Origin: DASRTE01 sp035316885
GTDB taxonomy: Bacteria; Actinomycetota; Actinomycetes; Jiangellales; Jiangellaceae
Direction of reading: 5' to 3'
Assembly: GCA_035316885.1 (NCBI GenBank)
Contig: DATHII010000009.1
Location: forward strand, 1 to 5,657
DNA length: 5,657 nt
Shown here: piece after piece, positions 1 through 5,657 of the stretch
Layout: each line of letters opens with the position of its first letter
Position numbering within the stretch: position 1 is the stretch's first letter
Position numbers and translations under genes: made by a program
Notes under the pieces: model-generated
The model's database searches: none
Told to the model about the DNA's origin: nothing
Seen by the model: the letters and a program-made list of their open reading frames with translations, nothing else

Positions 1-4
1 AGAC

Positions 5-19
5 CCTTGTGCCACAAGG
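5..19. repeat. Inverted repeat CCTTGT-N3-ACAAGG
   Basis: Perfect 6-base arms at 5-10 and 14-19 flank GCC, about 140 bases beyond the hydrolase stop. It is less GC-rich than most dyads here and so less likely to be a composition effect. It could be an operator of a gene outside the window or a hairpin. No T-rich tail follows on the visible side of either strand, so a terminator call is not supported. Confidence 0.4.
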
Positions 20-94
20 CTTCCAGGCCAACAGGCATTCGCCCAGCACCCTTCACGGCTCGGCGCCATCCCACAACCTGCGGAAAACAGGCCT

Positions 95-111
95 AGTACT
101 CCCGCCGTACT
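95..111. repeat. Inverted repeat AGTAC-N7-GTACT
   Basis: Perfect 5-base arms at 95-99 and 107-111, lying 48 bases past the hydrolase stop codon. It may be a small hairpin in the 3' untranslated RNA or a protein site. The short arms keep confidence low. The rest of 1-158 shows no gene that I can support on either strand. Confidence 0.3.
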
Positions 112-158
112 TGGCTACTGCTCCACAGGTGACCGGGTCCCGTGTCTGCCAGGGTCGT

Positions 159-992
159 TCAGCTCGGCTGCTGGTCGAGGAAGGCGAGGGTGACGGCCGC
201 GAACAGCGGGGAGGTGGCCAGGTTGTAGTGGGTCAGGCCGGGCAGGATCGCCAGCGCGTGCCCGCCCGTGGGCCGGCCCTCACCCATCCAGCCGCCATCG
301 CGCAGGCCGCCGTCGAGCAGCTCGAAGACCTCGACATAATGGCTCGGCGGGGCCATGTCGGCGTCGGCGGCAACGATCAGCGTCGGCACCTGGAGGCTGC
401 GGACCTCCCGGGTGAAGTCGAAGTCCTTGGCCATCGCCTCGCCGATCTTGTCCAGCAGCCGGGGGAAGTCCTCGGGGCGGGGCGCCACCCGCTGGTAGAG
501 CTGGTACATCGGGGTGTCGGTCAGGAACTCGGCGGCGGCCGCGTTCACCTGGCCCTGCTGGACACGCATCTCCGGATAGATGGCGTCGGGTCGGAGGTTG
601 GCCGAGGCCGCCACCAGCCGGCCGACCTTGGCCGGGTACCTGGCCGCGGTGTGGAGCGCCACCCAGCCGCCGAGCGAGTAGCCCACCAGGTCCGGCTGGT
701 CCAGCCCCAGCTGGTCGATCAGGGCCGCGATGTCATCGGCCATCAGCCGGACATCCAGCGGCCGGTCGATGTCGGCGGTGCGGCCGTGGCCCTGGAGGTC
801 GACGGCGATGACCTGGTGGCGCTCGGCCAGCGTAGGCAGGGTCGGCCCGAACATCTCGCCCGACCCGAGCCCGCCGTGCAGCAGGAGCATCGGCCGCCCG
901 ACCCCGTGGGTCTCGAAGTAGAGGTTGATGCCGTTGACCTCGGCGTACTGGCCGCTGCCCTTGGCCTCAGCTGTCCAATCGCTGGCCGTCAC
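159..992 (-). CDS. Alpha/beta-fold hydrolase (esterase/lactonase-like)
   Basis: The 277-residue protein has the full alpha/beta hydrolase pattern: oxyanion-side HGG at residues 39-41, a VDLQGHG strand near 64-70, nucleophile elbow GYSLGG at 104-109 with Ser106, a likely catalytic acid in VAADAD (Asp210 or Asp212), and His255 in the LPGLTHYN motif. A lid region spans roughly 130-195. The glycine-rich stretch at 228-244 before the histidine motif occurs in many actinobacterial members of this family. No signal peptide or membrane segment is seen, so it should be cytoplasmic. It starts with GTG, fixed by a GGAGGA site 8 bases upstream. It is last in the gene row, after a 144-base gap, so operon membership is uncertain. 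Third codon positions are very GC-rich (4 of the first 60 codons end in A or T, hand count). Substrate unknown; ester or lactone hydrolysis is an inference from the family and the sugar-catabolic neighbours. Confidence 0.9.
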   Translation of the reverse strand: MTASDWTAEAKGSGQYAEVNGINLYFETHGVGRPMLLLHGGLGSGEMFGPTLPTLAERHQVIAVDLQGHGRTADIDRPLDVRLMADDIAALIDQLGLDQPDLVGYSLGGWVALHTAARYPAKVGRLVAASANLRPDAIYPEMRVQQGQVNAAAAEFLTDTPMYQLYQRVAPRPEDFPRLLDKIGEAMAKDFDFTREVRSLQVPTLIVAADADMAPPSHYVEVFELLDGGLRDGGWMGEGRPTGGHALAILPGLTHYNLATSPLFAAVTLAFLDQQPS

Positions 993-1000
993 GGTGCTGC

Positions 1001-1006
1001 TCCTCC
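1001..1006 (-). promoter_or_regulatory. Ribosome binding site of the hydrolase (fixes GTG start)
   Basis: On the minus strand GGAGGA lies 8 bases before the GTG at 992-990. This near-perfect Shine-Dalgarno match at standard spacing supports the GTG start over any internal ATG. Confidence 0.75.
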
Positions 1007-1048
1007 CGTCCTCACTGATGCTGTGATGCTAGTACAGACCCGGCTTGC

Positions 1049-1066
1049 GGCCGGACGTCACCGGCC
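1049..1066. repeat. Inverted repeat GGCCGG-N6-CCGGCC
   Basis: Six-base arms (1049-1054 and 1061-1066) are perfectly complementary around a 6-base centre containing ACGT. It could be an operator for a dimeric regulator or an RNA hairpin. In DNA this GC-rich, such a dyad can also arise by chance. It sits upstream of the -10-like TAGCAT. Confidence 0.4.
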
Positions 1067-1082
1067 TGCGACCGATGAGTTC

Positions 1083-1094
1083 CCGCCGCGGCGG
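1083..1094. repeat. Perfect 12-base GC palindrome
   Basis: CCGCCGCGGCGG is its own reverse complement and lies between the fusion gene stop (1137) and the 1049-1066 dyad. It has no loop, so as RNA it would pair poorly, and it is made only of G and C. A role in gene control is speculative. Confidence 0.3.
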
Positions 1095-1136
1095 CTGCAC
1101 CACTCTACGAACCCGACGTAGTGATCGCTTCTCAAA

Positions 1137-3173
1137 TCAGTCTTTACCGTACCCTGCGGGCGCGCCGTACCCAGCCCAATGCGCCCAGGCCGCAACGTTG
1201 ACCATGCCCTCGCCGAAGTCGATCCGTGGCTGGAACCCCAAGGCCCGCAGCCGAGCGGTGCTCGCGACCACCTGGCTGCGGTAGAGGTCGCGTTCCAAGG
1301 CATCATCCAGCTCTGCGAGCTCGAACCGCCGGGGGCGCGGAAGGCCGAGAATGCTGCGGTGGGCGTCGTAGAACTCACCCCAGTTGACGGGGCGCGGCCC
1401 GGAGACGAGCAACCGCAGCCCGCTGGCCTCCGCCGCTGTAGCGGCGAACAAGGCGGCGTCGGCCACGTCCTGCACGTGGACCGCGTTGCAGACGCCAGTC
1501 TGCGAGCCGGTAGGGAGACGGTGGTTGGCCTGTGGAAGGCGGCGCAACGGTCCGGTCGTCCACGCCGGTCCCCATGGGCCGTACACCACGGTGGGCTGTA
1601 GGCAGACGACCTCCAGGCCGCGTTGGCCAGCTGCCAGGACCCGGCGCTCGGCGACCATCTTCTGTTGGGGGTAGGTGAGGTCCCCCGATCGCAGCGGGAG
1701 CGTCGGGCAGCTCTCGTCGAGCGACCTGCGGTTCGCGTCATCGTAGACGGCGACGCTGCTGATGTGGATGACCCGACGGACTCCGGCCTCGATGGCTGCT
1801 TCCAGCACGGCGTCCGTGCCGTCGACGCTGACCGACCACCGTTCGGCGGGAGGGCCGTCGCTTCCATACACCGTGTGGACGACGATGTCGCTTCCTCGAA
1901 AGGCCGCCGCCAGGGACGGACGGTCGCGAATGTCTGCCTGAACGTAGACGATGCGGGAGTGATCGAGATGCGACAACCGTGCGAACCTCATGACCTCGCG
2001 TGCGACTGCGACCACGGTGCCCGAGCTGGCAAGTGCTCGCTCTGCCAGGTGGGAGCCGATGAAGCCGGTAGCGCCGGTCACCGCGACCCGCCCCACGGCT
2101 CGGCGACGCGGTGCCCGTGGGCACCGCCAAGGACGGGGCAGGCGGGCTGGCCGTACGATTCGGCATGCCTCCAGCAGCCGTACCGACGCCACGCCCTCGT
2201 CGAACGTTGCGAGCTGCGTACCGCCGCCGGAGATGACGCGATCGAAGTCGGCCAGCTGCTCCCGGAACAGCCCGACCCAGGTGTCCTGGGCAGGAGGAAT
2301 GACCGGTATTGGACCACTGCCGACCACACGGCCAGCGCGGTCTTGCTCGACGAACCGCGCGGGGAAACCCGTGTCCACGGTGAGCGTGCCGTGGTCCGCC
2401 TCGACGAGGCATCGCCCGCTCAGGTTCCGCAGCCGGCTCAGCTCGACAGTGGCCTCCACGGTTCCAAGCCCGATCTCGACCTTGACCTCGCTGTCGGTGC
2501 CACCGTCACTGTTGTCCGCGAACGATCTGAGATGGGACGGCTGGCCGAACCAATAGAGCAAGATGTCAAAGACATGGGGACCGCTGTCCGTTAGCAGACC
2601 ACCGCCGGCATGGGCAGGCGCGAACATGAACGGGCTGACGACCGGCCACGAGTAGGGTTGTCCTTCCGACCAGCGGACGCGGCGCACCACTCCCAGCCGG
2701 CCGCTTACCAGAACCGACTTCACCCAGCGGGCCGACGGGAACAGCCGTCGCACGTGGGCTGGCATGGCCACCGACTGCCCCGCTTGCGCCGCCGCGCGGA
2801 GCCATCCGCACTGCTGCACCGTGAGCGCCAGAGGCTTCTCGATCAGCACATGCTTCCCCGCCCGCAACAGCTTGACGGCAACCTCGGCGTGCGAGTCATT
2901 GGAAGTGGCGACGACCGCGGCGTCGATCTTCGCCAGCACGTCGCCCAGGTCATCACCGACCGCGAGCTCGCCTGCCTCGGCGGGCAGGCCACGCTCGATA
3001 CGGAGCTTGCCGTAGTGCTCTGCTGCTGCCGTCGCGTGCCCCGGGACGGCATCGACCAAGGCGGTGAGCCGGAACGGCCCGTCACCGACCAGTGCGGGGA
3101 TATGGCACCTGCGCGCTGCCGCCCCGCAGCCGACGATTCCCAGCCTCCTGGCATCCGGGATTGCAGCGACCAT
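1137..3173 (-). CDS. Gfo/Idh/MocA oxidoreductase fused to NAD-dependent epimerase/dehydratase
   Basis: This 678-residue protein has two complete dehydrogenase modules. Residues 10-345 are Gfo/Idh/MocA-like: dinucleotide motif G15-C-G17-A-A-A20, the EKP motif at 112-114 with catalytic Lys113, and GGGLLTDSGPH at 190-200 with Asp196 and His200, spaced like the Asp/His pair of inositol dehydrogenases. A proline/arginine-rich linker spans about 341-360. Residues 361-665 are an extended SDR: TGATGFIG at 366-373, ADIRD at 413-417, Ser473 in SSVAVY, Tyr501-x3-Lys505, VVYGPWG at 529-535 and VHVQDVADA at 565-573. All key residues are present in both halves and no stop or frame change separates them. 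AAAGGAG 5 bases before the ATG supports the start. It follows the kinase by 36 bases. Likely reactions are oxidation and epimerisation or reduction of a sugar or sugar acid. Codon use is less GC-biased than in the flanking genes. Substrates are unknown. Confidence 0.9.
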   Translation of the reverse strand: MVAAIPDARRLGIVGCGAAARRCHIPALVGDGPFRLTALVDAVPGHATAAAEHYGKLRIERGLPAEAGELAVGDDLGDVLAKIDAAVVATSNDSHAEVAVKLLRAGKHVLIEKPLALTVQQCGWLRAAAQAGQSVAMPAHVRRLFPSARWVKSVLVSGRLGVVRRVRWSEGQPYSWPVVSPFMFAPAHAGGGLLTDSGPHVFDILLYWFGQPSHLRSFADNSDGGTDSEVKVEIGLGTVEATVELSRLRNLSGRCLVEADHGTLTVDTGFPARFVEQDRAGRVVGSGPIPVIPPAQDTWVGLFREQLADFDRVISGGGTQLATFDEGVASVRLLEACRIVRPARLPRPWRCPRAPRRRAVGRVAVTGATGFIGSHLAERALASSGTVVAVAREVMRFARLSHLDHSRIVYVQADIRDRPSLAAAFRGSDIVVHTVYGSDGPPAERWSVSVDGTDAVLEAAIEAGVRRVIHISSVAVYDDANRRSLDESCPTLPLRSGDLTYPQQKMVAERRVLAAGQRGLEVVCLQPTVVYGPWGPAWTTGPLRRLPQANHRLPTGSQTGVCNAVHVQDVADAALFAATAAEASGLRLLVSGPRPVNWGEFYDAHRSILGLPRPRRFELAELDDALERDLYRSQVVASTARLRALGFQPRIDFGEGMVNVAAWAHWAGYGAPAGYGKD
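1140..2093 (-). other. Extended-SDR epimerase/dehydratase domain of the fusion protein
   Basis: Residues 361-678. It opens with GRVAVTGATGFIG, just as a free-standing epimerase would begin, so the join falls exactly between two domains. The Ser-Tyr-Lys set (473, 501, 505) is intact. The motif following the fourth strand reads HTVYG (433-437) where many relatives have HLAA, so the conserved His is kept but the following residues differ. The C-terminal part (about 595-665) is the variable substrate region. Confidence 0.85.
2139..3152 (-). other. Gfo/Idh/MocA domain of the fusion protein
   Basis: Residues 8-345. An N-terminal Rossmann fold (about 10-130) is followed by the alpha/beta C-terminal domain that forms the substrate pocket and tetramer face in this family. 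The segment ends with RLPRPW at 344-349, resembling the usual C-terminal tail of single-domain relatives. The module therefore appears complete and not truncated by the fusion. Confidence 0.85.
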
Positions 3174-3209
3174 GCCGGCTCCTTTCGCAGCGACAATCCA
3201 CGGGTGGCA

Positions 3210-4700
3210 TCAGGCTCTCCCGCGGAACAGGTCGACGACGGATGCCAGGGTCGTCTCGTCGCCGACGTTGCCGGCGAACACGACGTAGGGTGTGCCGACA
3301 ACCTCGGGGGCGGCATCGGTCGGGCGCAACACCGACACCATGCCGGGAAGCAGTTGGCCGAGCACCGTGGCCCGCCGGATGCCCAGACCGCGGACGGCCA
3401 CGTCGTGGGACGTGATGCCGCCTTTGGCGATGACCCAGGCGGGCCTGGCCGCAAGGGCGCCGCGGACCACTGCGATGACGGCGGTGGACACCCGTCGCGA
3501 GATCTCCAGGCTTTCGGTGGCGTCCCGGCCGCGAAGCAGGCTACGGCTGGTGAACAGCAGCACGTCCGAGTGGTCGAGCGCCGAGCCCACCTGCCGCGCG
3601 ACGTCGGCGATGTGGGATTCCCGGCGGGCGGAGTCGGCGATGGCCGTGACGTCGAGTTCGACCTCGGTCAAGCCTCCACGTTCCTGGGCGACCGCCACCT
3701 GCCGGCTGGTCAGGCCGACGTGCGACCCGACGACGACGAGTCCGTGTCCACCGGGATGGCCAGCGGGCCAGATCTCCGACGCCCGAAGCGGATCCCGCGG
3801 ATCCAGGCCGGCCAGGGGCTGCACGAACGACGGGCCGGTGCGGTACAGGAAGGATTTGCCGGCCGCTGCCGCGTCAAGCAGTCCGAGGACGACGACATCC
3901 AGGTCGGCGTACTCCACCGCGTTCACAACGACGAAGGCACCGCCGGTCACGCCGGTGAGGATCTCGGCCACCCGCCGGGGCCCGCCCAGGCGGATGTCGT
4001 CAAGGGTGATGCTCAACACCTCGCCCGGCTGGATCGTGCCGCCGCTCTTCTCGGCCACGAACTCGCGCAGGTCAGAGGCGGCGTATCCGAACGTGGCATC
4101 ACGCGCGAACTCGGTCTCACCCGCCGGCACCACCTCCGCTTCCACCCGCGCCCAATGCACATTGCCGGCGGTGAACCTCCCGGCCTCGAAATACGCCGGC
4201 ACCATCATCACGCCGTCGAAGCCTCGTCCGGTCACCTCGCGGCGCACGGCGTCCAGCGCGCGTACCTCGGCGATGACGTGACCGCGCAGCGTCGAGTCGC
4301 TGCGGCTGACCACGTCGATTGGCGCGTCCAGGCGGGCGGCCAGCTCGAACAGCGTCCGACCGATACGGGTGTTCAGCGCCACCGCGTCGGCCTCGGACAG
4401 GCTACGGGTGTTGGTCAGGAAGAAGCAGGTCGAGCCCGCCGAGGAGAGACCGGCCGCGATCTCGTCCGGCTCGAACACGGTGACCACGCCGACGTCGTGC
4501 ACCGTCTGCGATCCCGTAGGGTCGTCGTCCAGCACCGCGATCCGCCGGCCCGCGTCAGCCAGCGCGCGGCGGATCCGCCGCCGGGCGTCCGGCTCCACCC
4601 GCACCGGGGGCAGCTCACCAGCGGCGGCGTTGCCTGGTCTCCCAGGGACGACCGGCCTGTCAGCGTCTGGGCCGGATCGGTCGGCGATCTCATCGTTCAC
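3210..4700 (-). CDS. Four-carbon acid sugar kinase family protein (former DUF1537; OtnK/DtnK-like)
   Basis: The 496-residue protein matches the ATP-dependent acid-sugar kinase family whose characterised members phosphorylate 3-oxo-tetronate, D-threonate or D-erythronate. The N-terminal substrate domain carries LDDDPTGSQTVHDV (57-70), SRSDSTLRGH (132-141), PAYFEAGRFTAGNVH (168-182) and GETEFARDATFGY (194-206). The C-terminal nucleotide-binding domain carries AKGGITSHDVA (425-435), LGQLLPG (447-453) and AGNVGD (476-481), the last usually PGNVGD. Length fits the longer branch of the family. The GTG start is set by GGAGG 8 bases upstream. It is 30 bases after the SDR gene and 36 before the fusion gene, consistent with one operon. 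Substrate specificity is not readable from motifs; tetronates, or a related branched acid such as 3-oxo-isoapionate (the OiaK type), are candidates. Family call is firm, substrate open. Confidence 0.93.
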   Translation of the reverse strand: MNDEIADRSGPDADRPVVPGRPGNAAAGELPPVRVEPDARRRIRRALADAGRRIAVLDDDPTGSQTVHDVGVVTVFEPDEIAAGLSSAGSTCFFLTNTRSLSEADAVALNTRIGRTLFELAARLDAPIDVVSRSDSTLRGHVIAEVRALDAVRREVTGRGFDGVMMVPAYFEAGRFTAGNVHWARVEAEVVPAGETEFARDATFGYAASDLREFVAEKSGGTIQPGEVLSITLDDIRLGGPRRVAEILTGVTGGAFVVVNAVEYADLDVVVLGLLDAAAAGKSFLYRTGPSFVQPLAGLDPRDPLRASEIWPAGHPGGHGLVVVGSHVGLTSRQVAVAQERGGLTEVELDVTAIADSARRESHIADVARQVGSALDHSDVLLFTSRSLLRGRDATESLEISRRVSTAVIAVVRGALAARPAWVIAKGGITSHDVAVRGLGIRRATVLGQLLPGMVSVLRPTDAAPEVVGTPYVVFAGNVGDETTLASVVDLFRGRA

Positions 4701-4708
4701 CGTCGGTT

Positions 4709-4713
4709 CCTCC
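4709..4713 (-). promoter_or_regulatory. Ribosome binding site of the acid sugar kinase (fixes GTG start)
   Basis: GGAGG on the minus strand lies 8 bases before the GTG at 4700-4698, inside the 30-base gap after the SDR stop codon. It supports translation from this GTG rather than from the internal GTG codons near residues 33-35. Confidence 0.75.
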
Positions 4714-4730
4714 GCGTCATCTCGGATCGG

Positions 4731-5507
4731 TCAGGAGACCTGGAGGCCGCCGTTGATGTCGTAGGTCGCGGCGGTGATGTAGCCGGCGTCCTCGCTGAGC
4801 AGGAAGGCCATCAACGCGGCCACCTCGGCCACCGCGCCCACCCGCCCGATCATGGTGTCGGCGCCCAGCTCGGCCTTGCGCTCCTCGGTCAGCGTCCCAC
4901 CCATGATGTCGGTGTCGATCGGCCCGGGCGCCACGCTGTTCACGGTGATCCCGTGCGGGCCCATCTCGCGGGCCAGCGCTCGAGTGAAGCCGATGACGGC
5001 CGCCTTGGACGCGCTATAGGGCACCTTCGAGTAGGTTCCGCCGCCACGCTGGGCCGAGATCGACGAGACACTCACGATGCGCCCGACCCCGGCGGCGATC
5101 ATGGCGGGCACGACCCGTCTGGTCACCAGGAACGTGCCCCGCATGTTCACGTCGAAGACGCGATCCCACTCGGCGGTGGTGATGTCCAGAAAGTCAGTCG
5201 GGGAGCTGACCCCGGCCACGTTGGCCAGGCCGATGATCGGCGGCAGGCTGGCTTCGACCTGGGCGATGGCGGCCTCGACCGAGTCCTCGTCGGAAACGTC
5301 GGCGGCGACGCCGAGCGACACCACCGAGCGGTTGCCGGCGATCTCGGCAGCCGTCCTCGTCGCGGCCTCGTCGTCGAGGTCGAGGATGGCGATCGACCAG
5401 CCGTCGCGGGCCAGCCGGTCGGCGGTGGCTCGCCCGATGCCGCGTGGTGATGCCGCACCGGTGATGACCGCGGTGCGCTCGCCGGGGAAAGGGTTGTCGG
5501 CGTTCAT
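4731..5507 (-). CDS. Classical short-chain dehydrogenase/reductase (SDR family oxidoreductase)
   Basis: The 258-residue protein has the classical SDR layout: cofactor motif TGAASPRGIG at 16-25 (a variant with SPR before GIG), Asp43 at the end of the second strand favouring NAD(H) over NADP(H), NVAG at 96-99, Asn121 in NMRG, Ser149, Tyr164 and Lys168 in YSASK, and PGPIDTD at 195-200. The catalytic tetrad is intact and the length is typical. It resembles FabG-like sugar or polyol dehydrogenases; membership in such a pathway is inferred from the kinase gene 30 bases downstream, where it might supply the oxo-acid the kinase uses. ATG at 5507 is preceded by GGAAGG with a rather long 10-base spacing. 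It is the first complete gene of the row. Exact substrate unknown. Confidence 0.92.
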   Translation of the reverse strand: MNADNPFPGERTAVITGAASPRGIGRATADRLARDGWSIAILDLDDEAATRTAAEIAGNRSVVSLGVAADVSDEDSVEAAIAQVEASLPPIIGLANVAGVSSPTDFLDITTAEWDRVFDVNMRGTFLVTRRVVPAMIAAGVGRIVSVSSISAQRGGGTYSKVPYSASKAAVIGFTRALAREMGPHGITVNSVAPGPIDTDIMGGTLTEERKAELGADTMIGRVGAVAEVAALMAFLLSEDAGYITAATYDINGGLQVS

Positions 5508-5534
5508 AGGCCTGCTGCCTTCCGGTCGAGAGAC

Positions 5535-5565
5535 GGGCAGGTTTGCCCAGCGGCCCTGGCAGGGC
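5535..5565 (-). repeat. Pair of adjacent small hairpins before the SDR gene
   Basis: GGGCA/TGCCC arms (5535-5539, 5544-5548; 4-base loop) sit next to GCCCT/AGGGC arms (5553-5557, 5561-5565; 3-base loop). As RNA on the minus strand both could fold. No U-run follows, so they are not a typical intrinsic terminator. Confidence 0.3.
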
Positions 5566-5571
5566 GAACGG

Positions 5572-5591
5572 TGATCCGGCCGGGGCGATCA
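5572..5591. repeat. Inverted repeat TGATC-N10-GATCA
   Basis: Perfect 5-base arms at 5572-5576 and 5587-5591, with centres 15 bases apart, lie between the putative upstream gene end (5601) and the SDR start. This is a candidate operator. The arms are short, so chance occurrence is possible. Confidence 0.3.
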
Positions 5592-5600
5592 GGCGACCCG

Positions 5601-5657
5601 TCATTTTCCCGAGGATGGGGTGCGCCGGCCATAGGCGAGCCAAGTCATCACCTCCGG
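5601..5657 (-). CDS. Possible C-terminal end of an upstream gene (partial)
   Basis: Reading the minus strand from the window edge gives 18 codons, PEVMTWLAYGRRTPSSGK, then TGA. Codons mostly end in G or C, and the stop falls 93 bases before the SDR gene, a natural place for an upstream operon gene to end. I cannot assign it to a family from so few residues. A second minus-strand frame stays open through this region and into the SDR gene but shows no family-like pattern, so this reading is preferred only weakly. Confidence 0.35.
   Translation of the reverse strand, partial: PEVMTWLAYGRRTPSSGK

Larger units (their letters stand above)
993..1136 (-). other. Intergenic region before the hydrolase, with dyads and a weak promoter candidate
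   Basis: This 144-base non-coding gap is much longer than the 30- and 36-base gaps upstream. It contains a 6-bp-arm inverted repeat at 1049-1066, a perfect 12-base GC palindrome at 1083-1094, and TAGCAT on the minus strand at 1031-1026, which fits a TAnnnT -10 pattern about 27 bases (to the predicted transcript start) before the GTG. No convincing -35 box lies 16-18 bases further up, so the promoter is only a possibility. No U-rich tract follows either dyad, so a classical intrinsic terminator after the fusion gene is not supported. Confidence 0.4.
5508..5600 (-). promoter_or_regulatory. Leader/intergenic region upstream of the SDR gene with three small dyads
   Basis: These 93 bases precede the SDR gene. 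They hold TGATC-N10-GATCA (5572-5591), a 5-bp stem with 3-base loop at 5553-5565, and a 5-bp stem with 4-base loop at 5535-5548. The first has the geometry of a dimeric repressor site; the other two could form adjacent RNA hairpins just before the ribosome binding site at 5518-5523. No clear -10/-35 pair is visible, so whether transcription begins here or reads through from upstream is undecided. Confidence 0.35.

Noticed and set aside
134..142. CGGGTCCCG as a hairpin terminator after the hydrolase
   Set aside because: Four-base arms with a single central base cannot form a stable hairpin loop, and no U-rich tract follows.
1..158. Search for a gene or RNA in the left-end non-coding stretch
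   Set aside because: No frame on either strand gives a protein-like sequence confined to this stretch, and no tRNA-like cloverleaf or repeat array was seen; only the two short dyads were kept.
9..1121. A 370-codon open frame on the plus strand, antisense to the hydrolase
   Set aside because: No recognisable domain, low-complexity composition, and full overlap with the clearly supported alpha/beta hydrolase. Treated as a shadow frame.
2094..2096. GTG at residue 360 of the fusion as a separate start for the epimerase half
   Set aside because: The codon sits just where a free epimerase would begin, but no GGAGG-like site precedes it and no stop codon ends the first domain, so a single fused product is the simpler reading.
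1623..2594. A 323-codon plus-strand frame opposite the fusion gene
   Set aside because: It covers parts of both domains of the fusion on the other strand and has no family-like motifs.
2610..5450. A 946-codon open frame on the plus strand, antisense to the fusion, kinase and SDR genes
   Set aside because: It spans three well-supported minus-strand genes and both gaps between them. Its translation is rich in Arg, Gly, His and Asp with no recognisable domain, as expected from reading the opposite strand of GC-rich coding DNA.
5194..5643. A 149-codon minus-strand frame (TTG start) overlapping the start of the SDR gene
   Set aside because: Most of it lies in another frame of the SDR gene, its translation shows no domain pattern, and the overlap is long. 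The SDR reading is far better supported.

Overview
The window reads as chromosomal DNA of a high-GC bacterium, most likely an actinomycete. It is strongly GC-rich, the coding frames favour G or C at third positions, two of the four complete genes start with GTG, and Shine-Dalgarno sites of the GGAGG/AAAGGAG type precede the genes. I did not measure GC content, and the taxon is an inference. I found no tRNA, rRNA, CRISPR array, insertion sequence, phage gene, transporter or transcription regulator.

Every supported gene lies on the minus strand, so transcription runs from right to left. In that order: (i) 5657-5601, a possible last 18 codons of a gene that continues outside the window; (ii) 5507-4731, a classical NAD-type short-chain dehydrogenase/reductase (SDR); (iii) 4700-3210, a four-carbon acid sugar kinase of the former DUF1537 family; (iv) 3173-1137, a 678-residue protein joining a Gfo/Idh/MocA-type oxidoreductase to an extended SDR (NAD-dependent epimerase/dehydratase) in one frame; (v) 992-159, an alpha/beta hydrolase. 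Gaps of 30 and 36 bases between genes ii, iii and iv, each with a good ribosome binding site, point to one operon. The hydrolase follows a 144-base gap with dyad symmetry and its own ribosome binding site, so it may be co-transcribed or separately controlled. The first 158 bases hold no convincing gene, only two short dyads.

Taken together the genes look like part of a catabolic route for an uncommon sugar, sugar acid or lactone. One to three NAD(P)-dependent steps (SDR, Gfo/Idh domain, epimerase domain) would oxidise or epimerise the carbon skeleton, the hydrolase could open a lactone or ester, and the kinase would phosphorylate a 3- or 4-carbon-acid-like intermediate. The usual partners of this kinase family (class II aldolase/decarboxylase, isomerase, LtnD- or PdxA2-type dehydrogenase, uptake system) are not in the window and may lie upstream beyond 5657. 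The exact substrate cannot be read from the sequence. The main point of interest is the two-domain dehydrogenase-epimerase and its placement beside an acid-sugar kinase.
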